DNA from: Vermamoeba vermiformis
Taxonomy: Eukaryota; Tubulinea; Echinamoebida
Length of the DNA: 64,000 nt
Direction of reading: 5' to 3'
NCBI GenBank assembly: GCA_045837725.1
Contig: JBEWZL010000098.1
Coordinates: 62,001 to 126,000, forward strand
This document shows, one piece after another, positions 12,088 to 24,237 of this stretch. Under the pieces are notes generated by a model. The model worked only from the letters and a program-made list of their open reading frames with translations. It was not told where the DNA came from and did not search any database. The translations under genes and the position numbers were made by a program. Numbering within the stretch: position 1 is the stretch's first letter; each line of letters begins with the position of its first letter.

Positions 12088-15000
12088 ATGACAGACCTCA
12101 GTGCTACTATTGAGGCTCAACTCGCTCAGTTAAATAAGGAGTCGTTAGAAGCAGCGGCAAAGAAGCTTGCCGAGGAGCTTCAGAGACCCGATCAACTAGC
12201 TAAGGTAAATCTCATATTTATACGCGTAATAAATTTTAAATACCAATGAAATTGATAACAAATTTGCATACATTTAGCTTATTAAACCGAAAATGAACAA
12301 TATTATTGCGGTGGATCCATATTTAAACGAAATATCAATTTTTTGATACGCTAAATTAAATTTTAACGTTTTACTTACTTGGAGATTTTTTTAATCTGTT
12401 ATAAATCCATATTGCCATATTTGTTTGTTTCTAATATTTTTTGTTGAATATTTGGCTAGGTTGATCAAATCCGGTTTCGTTACTACAATAAGAAGCTTTC
12501 TCTGGAGGCTCAATTGAAGACCCTAGTCTCCACGCAATTAAAAGACGCAAAGGAAGGCATGACGTCGCTTAGTGATTCCATTAAGCTGCTACAAAAAATG
12601 AAAAAAAAGTACGATCGACTCATTTCTGCGATTAACACTCTCGATTAATTTTATTCGCAATAGTTTTTCGAATATATATGAAATGAGTGCCGAGGTGCAA
12701 GGTCTTATCCCCTATTATCAAGTTATTAAGGAAGTTAACATCGCGCGTAACAACCTCCTCGAAACGCGCCAATATTTTGAAAATATGATGGCTATTCCAT
12801 CAAGGGTACGCATTGACTACAACTTACTATGTCATATACAAGCTATTCACACCCTTGTCGATAGGTCAAACAAATTAGGAAGCTTTTGTCGAATGACATC
12901 AACATATTGCAAGTCCATTCAGAGGTCCGAGAGCTAGAAAAAATGCGCGATAAGGCGTTATATCAAGTAAGTTCCATACAAATGTTGATAACGTGCTGTT
13001 ATCTTGCGGATGGGCTTGGTACATTCACGAGGCCAAGCCAGTACACGATCGGATCTTCGCTGTACAATCATCTTTTGCTCTACTGAATCATATCGCATTG
13101 AATTCGTTTGATGATATCCGATCGCTATAAATTGACGTATTTGAGACCGATGCGTAACGATGCAAGAAATCTCTACAGCGCGACTTGATCCGCGCGGATC
13201 TGTACGCACTACCTACATTATCTAAGCTCTCAATTTCGATAGATATGCTAGCACAACGATCGTACTAGCAGTAATATAGCATATTGAAGTTAGATCTGTA
13301 CTAACCTTCCAATTTTTAGGCCTTGGCGTACCCCAACTTGCAGACTCAATTGAAAGATTTGTTTCATGGTGTCGTGCAGCTCTCACAGGTAAGTCTTATA
13401 ACGTCGTATTACTCATACCGTATCAATTATAAATTGGGGGCCTTTATAAAAGTGTACACCGTCGCTAAATTTACCGCGGAAAATATTGCAACGCGGTTTG
13501 TGTTACGGGATCCGTGATTTTGTTTGCACATTAAGAAAGTAATATATACGATAAGTTACGTAAAGACCTGGTAATTGCAATTGAGCCAGTGCTAAATATA
13601 GGTTAATCTCCGCGGAGATTGTTGCCGTATTAAAGTACAGCAAAGTTATATTTCAGCTCTGCAATCTCCCCGAGAAATCTTTATGATGTTTTTTAATATG
13701 AGCATCGTTATATGAAAGAATTTGTCTGTTTCGGAGCGTTTCGAATCAGATCATGAAAACTCCGACTAACTTTGGTGGTTGCGTAGGATCTGGATGAAAG
13801 ACTTTGGCAACTCTTGGACGACCACCTAGACTTAGCTACTGTAAGTATAATGATCATTTATGGCTAATTCAAGGCATAGACTTGATTCCAGATTCAGACG
13901 CGAGACGACGGCACCCGTTTAACCAATGTTGAATTATAGGAGCGGCCGCAAGTCCTGATTAAAATCTTTCAAGTTATATATCGCGAGAAGAAGCTAATAG
14001 TTCTGCGGAGAGATCAAGCCGGTGCGTCCGATCAGACGGAACAAGATGTCAGACTTTTCGTTGACTAATTCATGCGCTTATAGAGGACCGAGGAGAGATA
14101 TATGAAGGCACGGACTACTTTGCCTTATCGATTGAGAAGCTTACCGCGGGCATAGCCAAGTAGGTTTCGCGCCATCTGCATCCCGATTTTAATATCCTAA
14201 TCTTCGCTATTATAGGCGTTTTGACGAAGCTATGGCCTCAAGGAGGGATTCAGAAGGCAATTATGACGTTCAGAAAGCAATCGATAACTCCAGAACTCTG
14301 ATGGCGGATTTGGCTTCCGTTTACGACACCGTTATTCACTGCTTCCCTGATGAGTAAGTCTATCGACATTGATTATACAATCTATCTTTGATTCTATTAT
14401 TGCCAACTCACGCTTCGTAAATTAAGTAACGTAATCAAATCTTTTTTTCGAAGCGATTGAATCGGATTCTGCGATTCTTTGCCAAAGTAAATCATTTTCT
14501 ATTCCTTTAAAATTGATTTTCTAGCACTATTCTTGACTTGTTTGTCCCATAACCCAAATCGCTCCTCAAACGCATAAATACGGAGGCAGATCGAGCTCGG
14601 TAAATCCATCCTTGCGCTCAGGGCAGTTGGTTCGGAAAATGATGACTCCTTATGGAACAGATTCGAATCTAATTGCTAATTGAGATCTGCATTCCGCTGA
14701 GCAAACCTCGACTGCGGCTTCGCATAGAAGCCTCGGTCAATTTTTGAAGCCTTTTGTAGGCTCCTCCAATTTATTAAAGAAATGAAAGGGTGATATTTGG
14801 GTTATGGGCACATATATATCAGTATAATAGCTATTTTTAATGAAATTTGAGGTCTTCTTGCGAACAGCAGATCCGCTTTTTGCTCGAGCAGTTTTATTTT
14901 TCGTAGTAGCTCTTCTAACGCAGTTCTTTTGGCTTAGGTACAATATATTAAACCTCTATGTAAATACATACCACAACAAATTGAACGATATGATGAAAGA

Positions 15001-17502
15001 ATTTTGCGTTAATGGCGAGAAGATCCCCATGCAAAAAGTTTTGCTTGTCGGTAAGGAGATCTGCATCGATTTGGATCAAGAAAGCAATATAATAGCGTGT
15101 ATATAATAGGAAAATGGATCAAGACGTATTATGAACCTGGTTTGGCTCGTTTAGGAGTTGAGGCAAAGAAGCCAGATCTGCTTCAAACATTAGACCCGTT
15201 GATTATGCTCTACAGGGCTCACATTAGAGTAAGTACCCTTATTTAATGCATATATTTATCCTTTTTTGTGCACTCCTTGTTTTCGAAACGAAATTGCTCG
15301 ATCGCGTACTGGATCCGCATTCTACCTTCTGGTGCGCTTTTAAACGAGAATAAGCGATAAATATCATATTAAAAGATTTATATGGGTGATGAAATGAGTC
15401 TGAGCAGATTACTAACGCTTTGTACCAGAAATTGATGACCGAGTGGACTGCTCGCTTGATCGACTCCGACAAAGAAAGCGAACCCGAAATTGTCGATGGA
15501 ATTTATTATACCTCTACACCTAAGACACTCTTCAGTTTCGTTCATCAGCAGATCTCGATGGTCGAAGGCACCAAAGCTCAAAGAGTAAGATCTCGCTAAA
15601 GCATGCTCCTGCAGCATAAGAAGTATTAGTCATATATTAACGATGGTATTATAGCTTATTTCAGCGACTTTGGCAGAATGTTTGATCATTCTGAGCTTCT
15701 TCCAATCGGATTTGAAAGCCAAGTTCGAAAAAGAAAAGCTGACTTATGAAATCGAATATATCATTGCCACTATCAACAATAGCACAAAGTGCTACGAGTA
15801 AGTACTATGACACTACAGTTAATGATATGGAGGCTAAAGAAGCGAAGTTTGACCCTGGGATCTGGATGTAGTGACTTGATCTAACTTTTTAAATGAACAG
15901 GTACACTCAAGAGCTTTTTGAGAAAGAGAACCCTACACTAGAAGACGACTATAGAGCTGAGAATATATTCGAGCCTGTATTAGTCGGTTTTCAAGAGATG
16001 ACCAAGTTCTTCAGAACAGTCCTGATCGACTTTATTTACGCACCGCTCGAAGAAGATTTTGTCAAGTTTTTCTCCAAAGAATGGTATGTTAGATATATAT
16101 TAACTCGTGGCACGATAATATTTGTGTTTATAACTTGGACAAGTTGAAAATTTTAACTTTTGTGAACTGCCGGATCTTGCACGCTTTTTTGAGACCCGAT
16201 GAAATCTCCATCTATTGCCAATATATACACCTTATTATAGGTGCCTGATATGATTTAAATTATAGGGAGTACGAGGATACTATTACGAGCATTATTGTAA
16301 CCGTCGACGACTACTTGGCAAAGGACATCCAAGGTCACTTGCCTGAAAACTACTTTAAGAAGCTGGTAAGTACTCATCTAATAGATATAAGCATGAACAA
16401 TATTATTTGGTCCTAATAGCTGCTATATTTAATGGCTTAACAATGCCACTCGTAAATTTCTTTAGATCCGCTATTTTTTTGAAATAATTTTTATTTCTTT
16501 CCTTATTGGCGGTTAAATACGTCAAGTATATAAATTGAATTAATAGGCGTAATAATATAAAGTTTAATCTGATTTGTGAAGTGTGTCAAATTAATTTTAG
16601 CGAATCGACGTAAATTTACACTGCGATTGCGTACAAATTCAATAGCGAATCTAAAATCCTATAAATCGGTATTAAATATTAAATATGTTATTTATAGGTG
16701 CTCGAGACCCTTCAACGAACCATAGAATGCTACACCTTAGAGTTGCTTAGTGAAATGAAAAACAAGTTCGCAAATCCGTTCAACAACAAGGTCGCCGAGC
16801 ACATCCGCAAAGATATTGACACTATTAAGGACTTCTACGTTAACAAATGGAATATAAGAGATAAGGTATTCAAGAACTTATCGCAAGTGTTAGAAGATCT
16901 AGCGGATTTGATGGATGTGTAAGTATCTTTTTGATTTTATTGAACGGATATGGCAACAAGAATACCAAATCTTAAATTAATTAATTGAATTCATGCTTAC
17001 TATTACGTACTTCTAAATAAGTACATTGAACAAAATTTAATTGGCAAAATCTTTTTTAAACTGAAATTGTACCGGATGTTAGAAATCAATAGAATAAAAT
17101 TTAATGTAGTCCTATTTATACAGCCCTGCGGATAAAGTCAAAGAAGTATATAGCTCTTTGCGCAGCAAATATACCGATGCCAACGCATCCATCGCCGAGG
17201 GCATTTTGAATCTGCGCCAAGACATTGACAAGAAGAGTTTGAAGCCGTTGATTGAAGAGATCAAAAAGCTCGATGAAGAGATTGGATCGCGCATGTCAAA
17301 AGAAGAAGAGGAAAGTAACCGCATGGAATTAATGATTCCAAAGGAAGGCTATTTCACTCGGGTAGAAAATTTGCGACAAGCGAGATTGGCGCGAAAAGTC
17401 AGCGAGAAAACGAGCTCAAAAGACGAGAAAAAGAAAGAAAAAGAGAGATTGAAGGAAGAAAAACGTAAAGAGGAGACTAAGAAAAAAGTTGTGAATAAAT
17501 AA
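12088..17502 (+). CDS. exoc3: Exocyst complex subunit Sec6 (EXOC3)
   Basis: Seventeen exons join in phase to 780 residues (human EXOC3 is about 750): 12088..12204, 12460..12608, 12664..12805, 12865..12966, 13320..13388, 13787..13840, 13940..14021, 14084..14159, 14216..14353, 14938..15050, 15110..15228, 15429..15584, 15655..15797, 15901..16083, 16266..16365, 16698..16918, 17124..17502. The N-terminus LQRPDQLAKVDQIRFRYYNK aligns with human LQRPDQLDKVEQYRRREARK. HCFPDEYNILNLYVNTYHNKL matches the QCFPPHYEIF...YHQAL segment. Sec6 is a rod-like tether that anchors the exocyst at secretion sites. The last 40 residues are a Lys/Glu-rich tail (EKKKEKERLKEEKRKEETKK) not typical of the animal protein. 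The 14354-14937 intron is unusually long (584 nt). Confidence 0.9.
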
Positions 17503-18060
17503 CTAGTTACGAGATCTGTCATTCGGATCCTGTTAGTTTCAAGACGTGGTTGTCATGCAAAAACTTTTAAAATGTACAACTTGTATATACATTAAATCAT
17601 CGTAACGTTCAAAGTACCGATCCAGGCTTGCGTTACCAGAAAAATTCGGCCCGAAAATTTCTTCGGAAGGCCTAAGAAACCAAACCTCCAGCTTCATTAT
17701 TAGTTTCAGCTAATTGCAACATCAAAGCAGCACGGAGCAGGTTCCTATTTTGGAATCAAGTTATTGCACCCACAATGGTATGGATTCGCTTTGACACCCA
17801 AAAATTTTTCTTTATTCTATTTTATTGATGCTAAACATATAGCATTATTGTTAAGCGATTCCAATCCTAAGGGAATCCGTTAAAAATAAAATAAGCCAAA
17901 TCAAAAAGCAAATAATCGACGAAAATTAACAAGTTAAAATGGCAAGTAATTTTGCGTTGCGCAGTCTTACTAAATCAAAAAAATAATGCGCAAAAATCAA
18001 ATATTTTCAAAAGTTCATAAACAAAATGGGTGACCACTTCTAATCAAATAGAACATTCTT
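17503..18060. other. Spacer between Sec6 and ankyrin gene
   Basis: About 560 bp containing the Sec6 3' UTR and the promoter of the next gene on the same strand. It becomes strongly A-rich just before 18061. No RNA gene, repeat or coding signal recognised. Confidence 0.5.
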
Positions 18061-19070
18061 ATGCAACGAAAACGTCATGCAGTAGGCTTACAATGGCCAA
18101 GCGAGGAGCCTTACGATGAAGAAATAGCTACAATTATTCCGTTGGACATAATTTTACATCATATTCTTCCGTTCTATCCAAGAGACTGGCTGTTCGTGTC
18201 ATTCAAGTGTCAATCTGTGGCATTTCCTCAGCTCCTTAATGACCCTAGAGTGGATCCTACAATATCAAATAATGGAGACGATACACCTATAGTAGAAGCT
18301 AGTAAATGTGGATTCCTGCGGGTCGTTAAACAGTTGGCAAGGGATCCACGAATAAATTCTACCGAACATATCGAGCTAGCAATTGAAGCGAGTGTAAAGC
18401 ATGGTCATGTTCATGTATTTGACTTTCTATACGCTCAAATAACCCAAGAAAAGAAAGCTGATAACACTTACTTGCTGGAGTTGATGGAAATGGCTATAAA
18501 AGGTAAAACTTGATTCGTTGACATACGATGTTAAAACAATTCTTATTTTCAGGTGGTCATTACATTATGCTAGAGCACTTGACAACAATACTACTCGCCA
18601 GGCCTTTATTAAAAAATGTTGATTTCGAGATCGGAAGAGTCTTAGACTTGGCAGTTAAAGAAGGTGGATACCACATTACTAAATTGCTACTGCAAAAAAG
18701 CCGATACGTTCCATGGCATGTAGACTGGGACGAAGTTCACATCCTCACGGAGCGTAATGATCATCATATGCTTAAATTATTGGTTGAACATAATCGATTG
18801 TCATACGCAACCAAACGAGACTATTATGATCCGTCGCCTATTCATGTGGCTGCTTCCAAAGGATACTTAGAGTGTATTAAAATACTGCTGGCTGTCGGCT
18901 ACACCCCATTAGAAACATATAATCGCAATGAATTCACGATCTCCACGCCAATTGATGAGGCAATGATTCATTGCCAGTTAGAGGTTCTAAAGTTGTTTAA
19001 GAACCATCCCGCAATTGGTGAAGAAAAACAAAGAATTACGCAATATTTATCAGACTTTTCTTACGAGTAA
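18061..19070 (+). CDS. Ankyrin-repeat protein with F-box-like N-terminus
   Basis: Two exons, 18061..18502 and 18553..19070, joined across a 50-nt gtaaaa...ttcag intron in phase, give 319 residues. Residues about 25-55 (IIPLDIILHHILPFYPRDWL) resemble a divergent F-box-like helix pair. The rest shows ankyrin-type units such as TPIVEASKCGFLRVVKQLAR and SPIHVAASKGYLECIKILLA. Architecture suggests a protein-binding adaptor, perhaps for a ubiquitin ligase, but the F-box assignment is weak. The ATG is the first in the frame and follows an A-rich leader. Such F-box/ankyrin proteins occur in large, fast-changing families in amoebae. Confidence 0.7.
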
Positions 19071-19356
19071 TCTGTAGTTTGTATTGTTACGTGAAATAAT
19101 TAAAAGATGCTGCTATGTCGTTAGTAACTTTTTCTAGAAATCATCAAATAGGTTAAAAATGTAATATTACGATACTAATTCGACTATCTGATACAACTTT
19201 TACCTGCGTCTAGAGACCGTGATTAATAATACTATTCTTGAGGACGAGCACAGAGTAATATTTCAAACGACATCAACTTTATACATGTTTTTTGTTATGT
19301 TTTTCGCTAATTACAGTGCACTATAGTATAATCTTAACATGTTTCGCAGCGTACAA

Positions 19357-22300
19357 TTAAATTTTGTCTTTCTTGTGCGATCTCGATGAGCCAAGAGTGA
19401 CAGTCGGTGTTGACGTCTCGGATCCAATCGGCGCTAAGGTGTTATGATGACTACCCATCACACTGATACTTTCACTACGAGCTCGTTTCTTAGGGAACAC
19501 TTCCATAGTAAATTTCTTTAGCCAATGTCCCTTGGCACCACTCGGATTCGTTTTGAAGTCGCGCAATCTCGATAATACTTCCAGCGTGGTCGTGCCATTG
19601 CCAGTCGTATTATTGAAGTTCTGAATATACTGCTCAATGTACTGCGGATGGGCAATGATAAAGCAGCATTGGTCGTCATCTAGCGCCACACAATTGACTT
19701 CTACGGCTTGTAGGGGTCGACTTAACAGCACGCCAAGTGATGAGGCCACGAGACCTGCCGTTGTCGGGCAATGCGGCACTGAACACTCGTGTGTCACGCC
19801 ATCGCCTTCTGCACTATGGCGCAATGCAATGCCCAATGCAAAGAAATCATCGGGAATGCCACTCGAGTTTTGAGCCTCGCTCAAGCCGGTCAAGTCAAAC
19901 TTTTCAGTCTCGTTGATTCGACTGGCAAAGATGTAGCCGTTAGACCAGCCACTCAGCGCCAGAGGAATCAAGAAGGCGTTCTTAATCTTAGTGTGATCGA
20001 TCTCCTCGCCAATCGTGTTGAACACTCCTCGCAAGTAATTGCCTTCACGAATGCCCCACACGCGGCCAAGTTCGTACATAAAATTGAACACAAAGTCGTC
20101 TTGCATTGACACAGGAATCTGTTCGCAGAGTTAGGGTTGACATTAGTTTAATATATATGGTAATAGGACTTACTTGTGCCTCTTCAATGCGCGTCTTCAA
20201 GACCTCGCCAAGTATCGTCAACACATCCGACCGCACCAAAATAAAGTTCTTATTGTTGATTTCTATACATCCCCTATAATAAGATATGATTAATATATCA
20301 ACACTAACACTATTAAGTAGTATATGCATACTTATCCGGTTGAATTCTGAAACTGTTGTACGTAATCATGGCTTCTCGTTCAAGCTGCAAATTTTCGTCA
20401 GCAAACGGTTCAGTGAAAATAATCACGTGGTTATTTTTTGATTTACCTTATCAGGCAAGTGCGGATTAAGCCTTTCAAGCGATGCTTCTTTTCGAACAAT
20501 TTTCATCTTGAACAATTCGCTTGGACTTGCAGCCTGAAAATATTAACATAATTAGCCGTCATTATTATTGTTTTTTTAAATATAAACCTACCCTCTTTAA
20601 CTTGCTAGTATTGATCTTCTTCGGATCTCGTCCCTTCGGGGATAATACATTCGCACCGACTTTGTTCTTGTTAATGAGTTCTGCTGGCAATGAAATTGAT
20701 GGCATGCTGTTCATCGGCTTGACTTCTTTTCTATTGTTATTAGAGCTCTTCCTCTTCGTTTTTTCTGCACAAAAATGTTAGTCAGCACCACATAAAATTT
20801 TGATAATTTTGATAGCGCGAATCTAATATAATAGATACATGTATCTATTAATTGAAACTGGACTTACGTTTGTCCTCGTAGCTTTCAGCTAATTTTTTCA
20901 CACTGCTCTCTTTCTCGCTAATAGTGGGCAGTGTCGATGAAGAATCCGTGTCCATGTGGCTCAATAACTGCACGAGCCAAGTCTTCTCGTAGGACGGATC
21001 AGAAATGCGTTTCTTGATGTAACCAGGCACGCCTAATCGCTTCAACTCGGCCTAAAAATATCTCGTGAGATTTTGCCGCGTGAAAAAATGACTTGAATCA
21101 ACGTACCTCGGGGATTTTTTGCGGGTTCTTCTGCGCATAGGCCTTGAGATAGATCTCCAAGCTACTCGAAGCACTCATAATAAATCGGCACGTCGAGTCA
21201 CCACGAGCACGACAACTGATCTCCGCGGCAACAACAGGCACGCCAAGCACTCGGCCGATCCAGCCCGAGTAATATCCAGAGGTCAAGCAGCATGTGCACG
21301 ACTGCGATGTGTCCTCGTGGTGGTTCAACCACGCTTCAGCCTCGAAGCTATACGACTGTTCCCAGACTAACAAGAAGTCATCGTCATCAGTAAGATACGA
21401 TTGTGGAAGAATCGTCGTTGATGCCCAGCCTTCAAAAGCCAAACGAACTGGCAACAAACTTATCAACTCTAGCGTATTATCAATCTGAAAAATATGAATC
21501 AGTAACGTTAATTTTTTTTAAACAGGCTAACGATTCACGTACTCTGATCTTTTCTTCGAATTGCTTAATGCTCTCCTTTCCCAAGGCATGACCGAGATCG
21601 AAAAGAAGATTGTCTGCGAATTCTTGTTGCTCGTCTGCAGAGAAACCTCCCAAGTTGTTCGCCAGTGCATAAATGTCCGTGGTAAGTGCTTCCGCTTTCA
21701 GCAATAAGTATCTGTTGGCCGTGGTCCTGATCAAGGCTTTGCTCGGGTCATAATTCAGACCTTGGAAGCTCTGATAAATCTCACGCTCGGCCTTGCTGAA
21801 CACGTTGTTGTAAGTGTCAGGGACCTTCACTATAGCCTTGGCAAAGTCCGAGAATTCTATGGCAACTTTCTTCACCGTAGCTGCCTTCAACACAACAGGG
21901 GCTGAAGTAGACGAGTTCGAATCGATCGAGTTAGCCACGGATGAAGACTCGTTGTCGCTTGGCTCATCGTCGGACAAGAGTTCTTCCGAAGGATTGAACG
22001 ACGTCGTCATGTCGCTAGACTCGAGTGACACCGAGATTGTGCTGTTAGTGTTGCGTTTGAACTGTTTCGCGTTTTCTATGAGATCTTCGCCGCTCTGTAA
22101 CTTTGATCGTCGTAACATTTCTTGCATTTCTCGCAGCTTCGCTAAGATCTTTTTGAACGAAGGTCTGCTGGTCGGCTTTTGATTCCAACACGCTTTGATC
22201 AACTTCTTCCAATCAGAAGGACAGTCCTTGGGAACGCTCGGACGTTCTCCGCGAGTTACCATAATAGGAATGGTAAACGATTCGACGTTGCTGAAGGGAA

Positions 22301-24073
22301 TTTTGCGTGACACCAACTCCCATAAGATGATTCCGTAGCTATATACATCGGCCTTCTCAGTGTAAAATTTCTTCTGGAAAAGTTCTGGTGCAATCCAAGC
22401 AATGGTTCCGATATTATTCGTCATTTGCGTTTGTCTGTCTACGAATCGAGATAATCCAAAATCGCATATCTTCACGTCAAAATTTTTGCTGACCAATAAA
22501 TTCAACGACTTCAAATCTCTGTGCATCAAACCACAGCTGTGTAAGAACGCCATGCACTTGGCAGTAGACAGAGCGATCTCCAACCGCAAGGTTTCATCGA
22601 GTTCGAATGAGTCATCATGCAACATGTCGTAGACACTGGCTTCCATAAGCTCAGTGACTATCATGTAGTCTCCTTTCTTTGTTGAGCCACCGTAGCATTT
22701 GAGAACTAAGGGATGCTGGATCAAGCTCAACAAAGCAAGCTCGCGACGGAACTCCGTTTCGTTCAAGGTGTACTGAGCTGAAGAGTTGAACACTTTAATA
22801 GCGACCTCTTTGCCTGACCAAATGCCTTTGAACACGGATCCAGCTGTGCCATCACCAATTTTGGCACCAAATGTCAGTTCACTTCTGTTAATTTCATTGT
22901 GGACCTAAGAAGACAATATTTAACATCTGAAAGATATTATATAATGCAAATATAATTATTCTTACGTCAATTAAGCCCTTCAGACCCATTTCTATCAGCT
23001 TGGTAAGACATCCACTCGTCTTGGAAGTAATTCTCTCGCAAATTTGACGACTTGGGACCGTAAACTCGGTACTAAAGGTAGTGTGAATATATGATATAAT
23101 TTTTACACATTTTTTAAATTTAATAGAGCGGAGATAAACTTACTCGGGACGACGAAGCAATGCGCACATAATCTTCGCGGCTGAAACGCTGTGAGATGAG
23201 TCGTCATTGACCCATTTAATAATAATATCAAGCTCATCTTCTCCGCAAAGTCCTCGACGCTCTGTTAATGTTCGATCAGATCTCGTTTGTTCACAATACT
23301 GAAATTTAATTTGGCTTACCTAGTTCTCGACTCCATAATAAGCCTTCTAATTCCTTTTCTTTTTCTAGGGGCAGAATTGATCTATTTTGCGTCTTGGTGA
23401 TGTCTGCGTTGTATTTGTAGGTAGCATCCAGCTCGGTCAGCATCTCGCTTCCCTCGTTGTACCGAGAATAAGCCAACGCCATTTGTCTACAATTATCTCG
23501 CATGGTATCTGAAGACTCGGAAAAATTTATGCAGGGTACGGCAACGGTTGATATAAGCTGCTTCTTATTTTCTTTAATTCTGCTGTTATGCTGCTGGATC
23601 GTGCAAAGAGCCGACCATAAACCTGCATATGCATAGTCGCGAGATAAATCGTCGGGAGTTCTACCTAAGGCAATCCAACAAATATATTTTGCAGCTTTAG
23701 ATTTGCTCGTGGATGGAACTTTGAAGAGCAAGCACGAGCCTTTTGGTTGCTCTCCGAAGCATTCATCCGCAATTTTCTTTTGAACAAATGATACGAAAGA
23801 TGGGCCGAGCATACTAAATATTAATACGTTAATTACGTGGAATATTATTATAGGCTGGTACACGTACTCGCAAATCTGCTTCGCTGGTCCTTCAGGAATA
23901 CCAAAGGCATTGGAGCACGGGCATATTATACAATCCAATTTTTCTACTTCATTGAAGTCCTTGCTAATAAGAACATTTTGGAAGGTAAAGAAATACTCGT
24001 AAAGTGTTGCTCGTCCGGAGTAATTCGGACTGATAAGAGCTAATTTCTCTATCTTGGAATTATTTGCGTTCAT
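19357..24073 (-). CDS. Macro domain - TKL kinase - two V4R domains signalling protein
   Basis: Twelve exons join in phase to 1340 residues: 23868..24073, 23320..23813, 23144..23261, 22966..23071, 21543..22904, 21107..21484, 20868..21051, 20592..20764, 20447..20533, 20332..20384, 20174..20273, 19357..20118. Residues 7-225 are macro-like: DCIICPCSNAFGIPEG, then KYICWIALGRTPDD and NCRQMALAYSRY. Residues 315-571 are a TKL kinase with GDGTAGSV, VAIK (K345), HRDLKSLNLL (D438), DFG (456) and GTIAWIAPE. About 690-875 is a V4R domain (SGYYSGWIGRVLGVPVVAAE, then C-x5-DSTC); about 1040-1255 is a second (HECSVPHC...VNCVALDDDQCCF). V4R domains bind small ligands in bacterial sensors; macro domains bind ADP-ribose. 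I infer a ligand-sensing kinase. It shares a 164-bp divergent promoter with the carrier gene. Confidence 0.85.
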
Positions 24074-24237
24074 AATACAAGCTTGCTGGCATCCATTACT
24101 GTTTCTATTTGTTTCGATCCGGTACAAATAAATTAAAAACCCAAAACGCTGAATTTCAAGATTTTTATGAATTTTATCTCCACCGACGTTTATCGGTCTA
24201 AAAGTAATGTCCAGTTATACCTTATTATTTATTTACG
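24074..24237. promoter_or_regulatory. Putative bidirectional promoter, kinase and carrier genes
   Basis: Only 164 bp separate the divergent start codons at 24073 (-) and 24238 (+). Both promoters must share or overlap this AT-rich stretch unless one extends into the neighbour. No TATA box is obvious. Confidence 0.5.

Noticed and set aside
12609-12663. Apparent in-frame stop in Sec6 after a coding-looking INTLD end
   Set aside because: A 55-nt intron (gtacga...caatag) removes the stop and keeps phase on both sides, so the gene is intact.
23262-23314. Acceptor at 23301 giving a separate N-terminal macro gene
   Set aside because: Using that acceptor meets a stop at once. The acceptor at 23262-23264 joins macro and kinase parts in phase.
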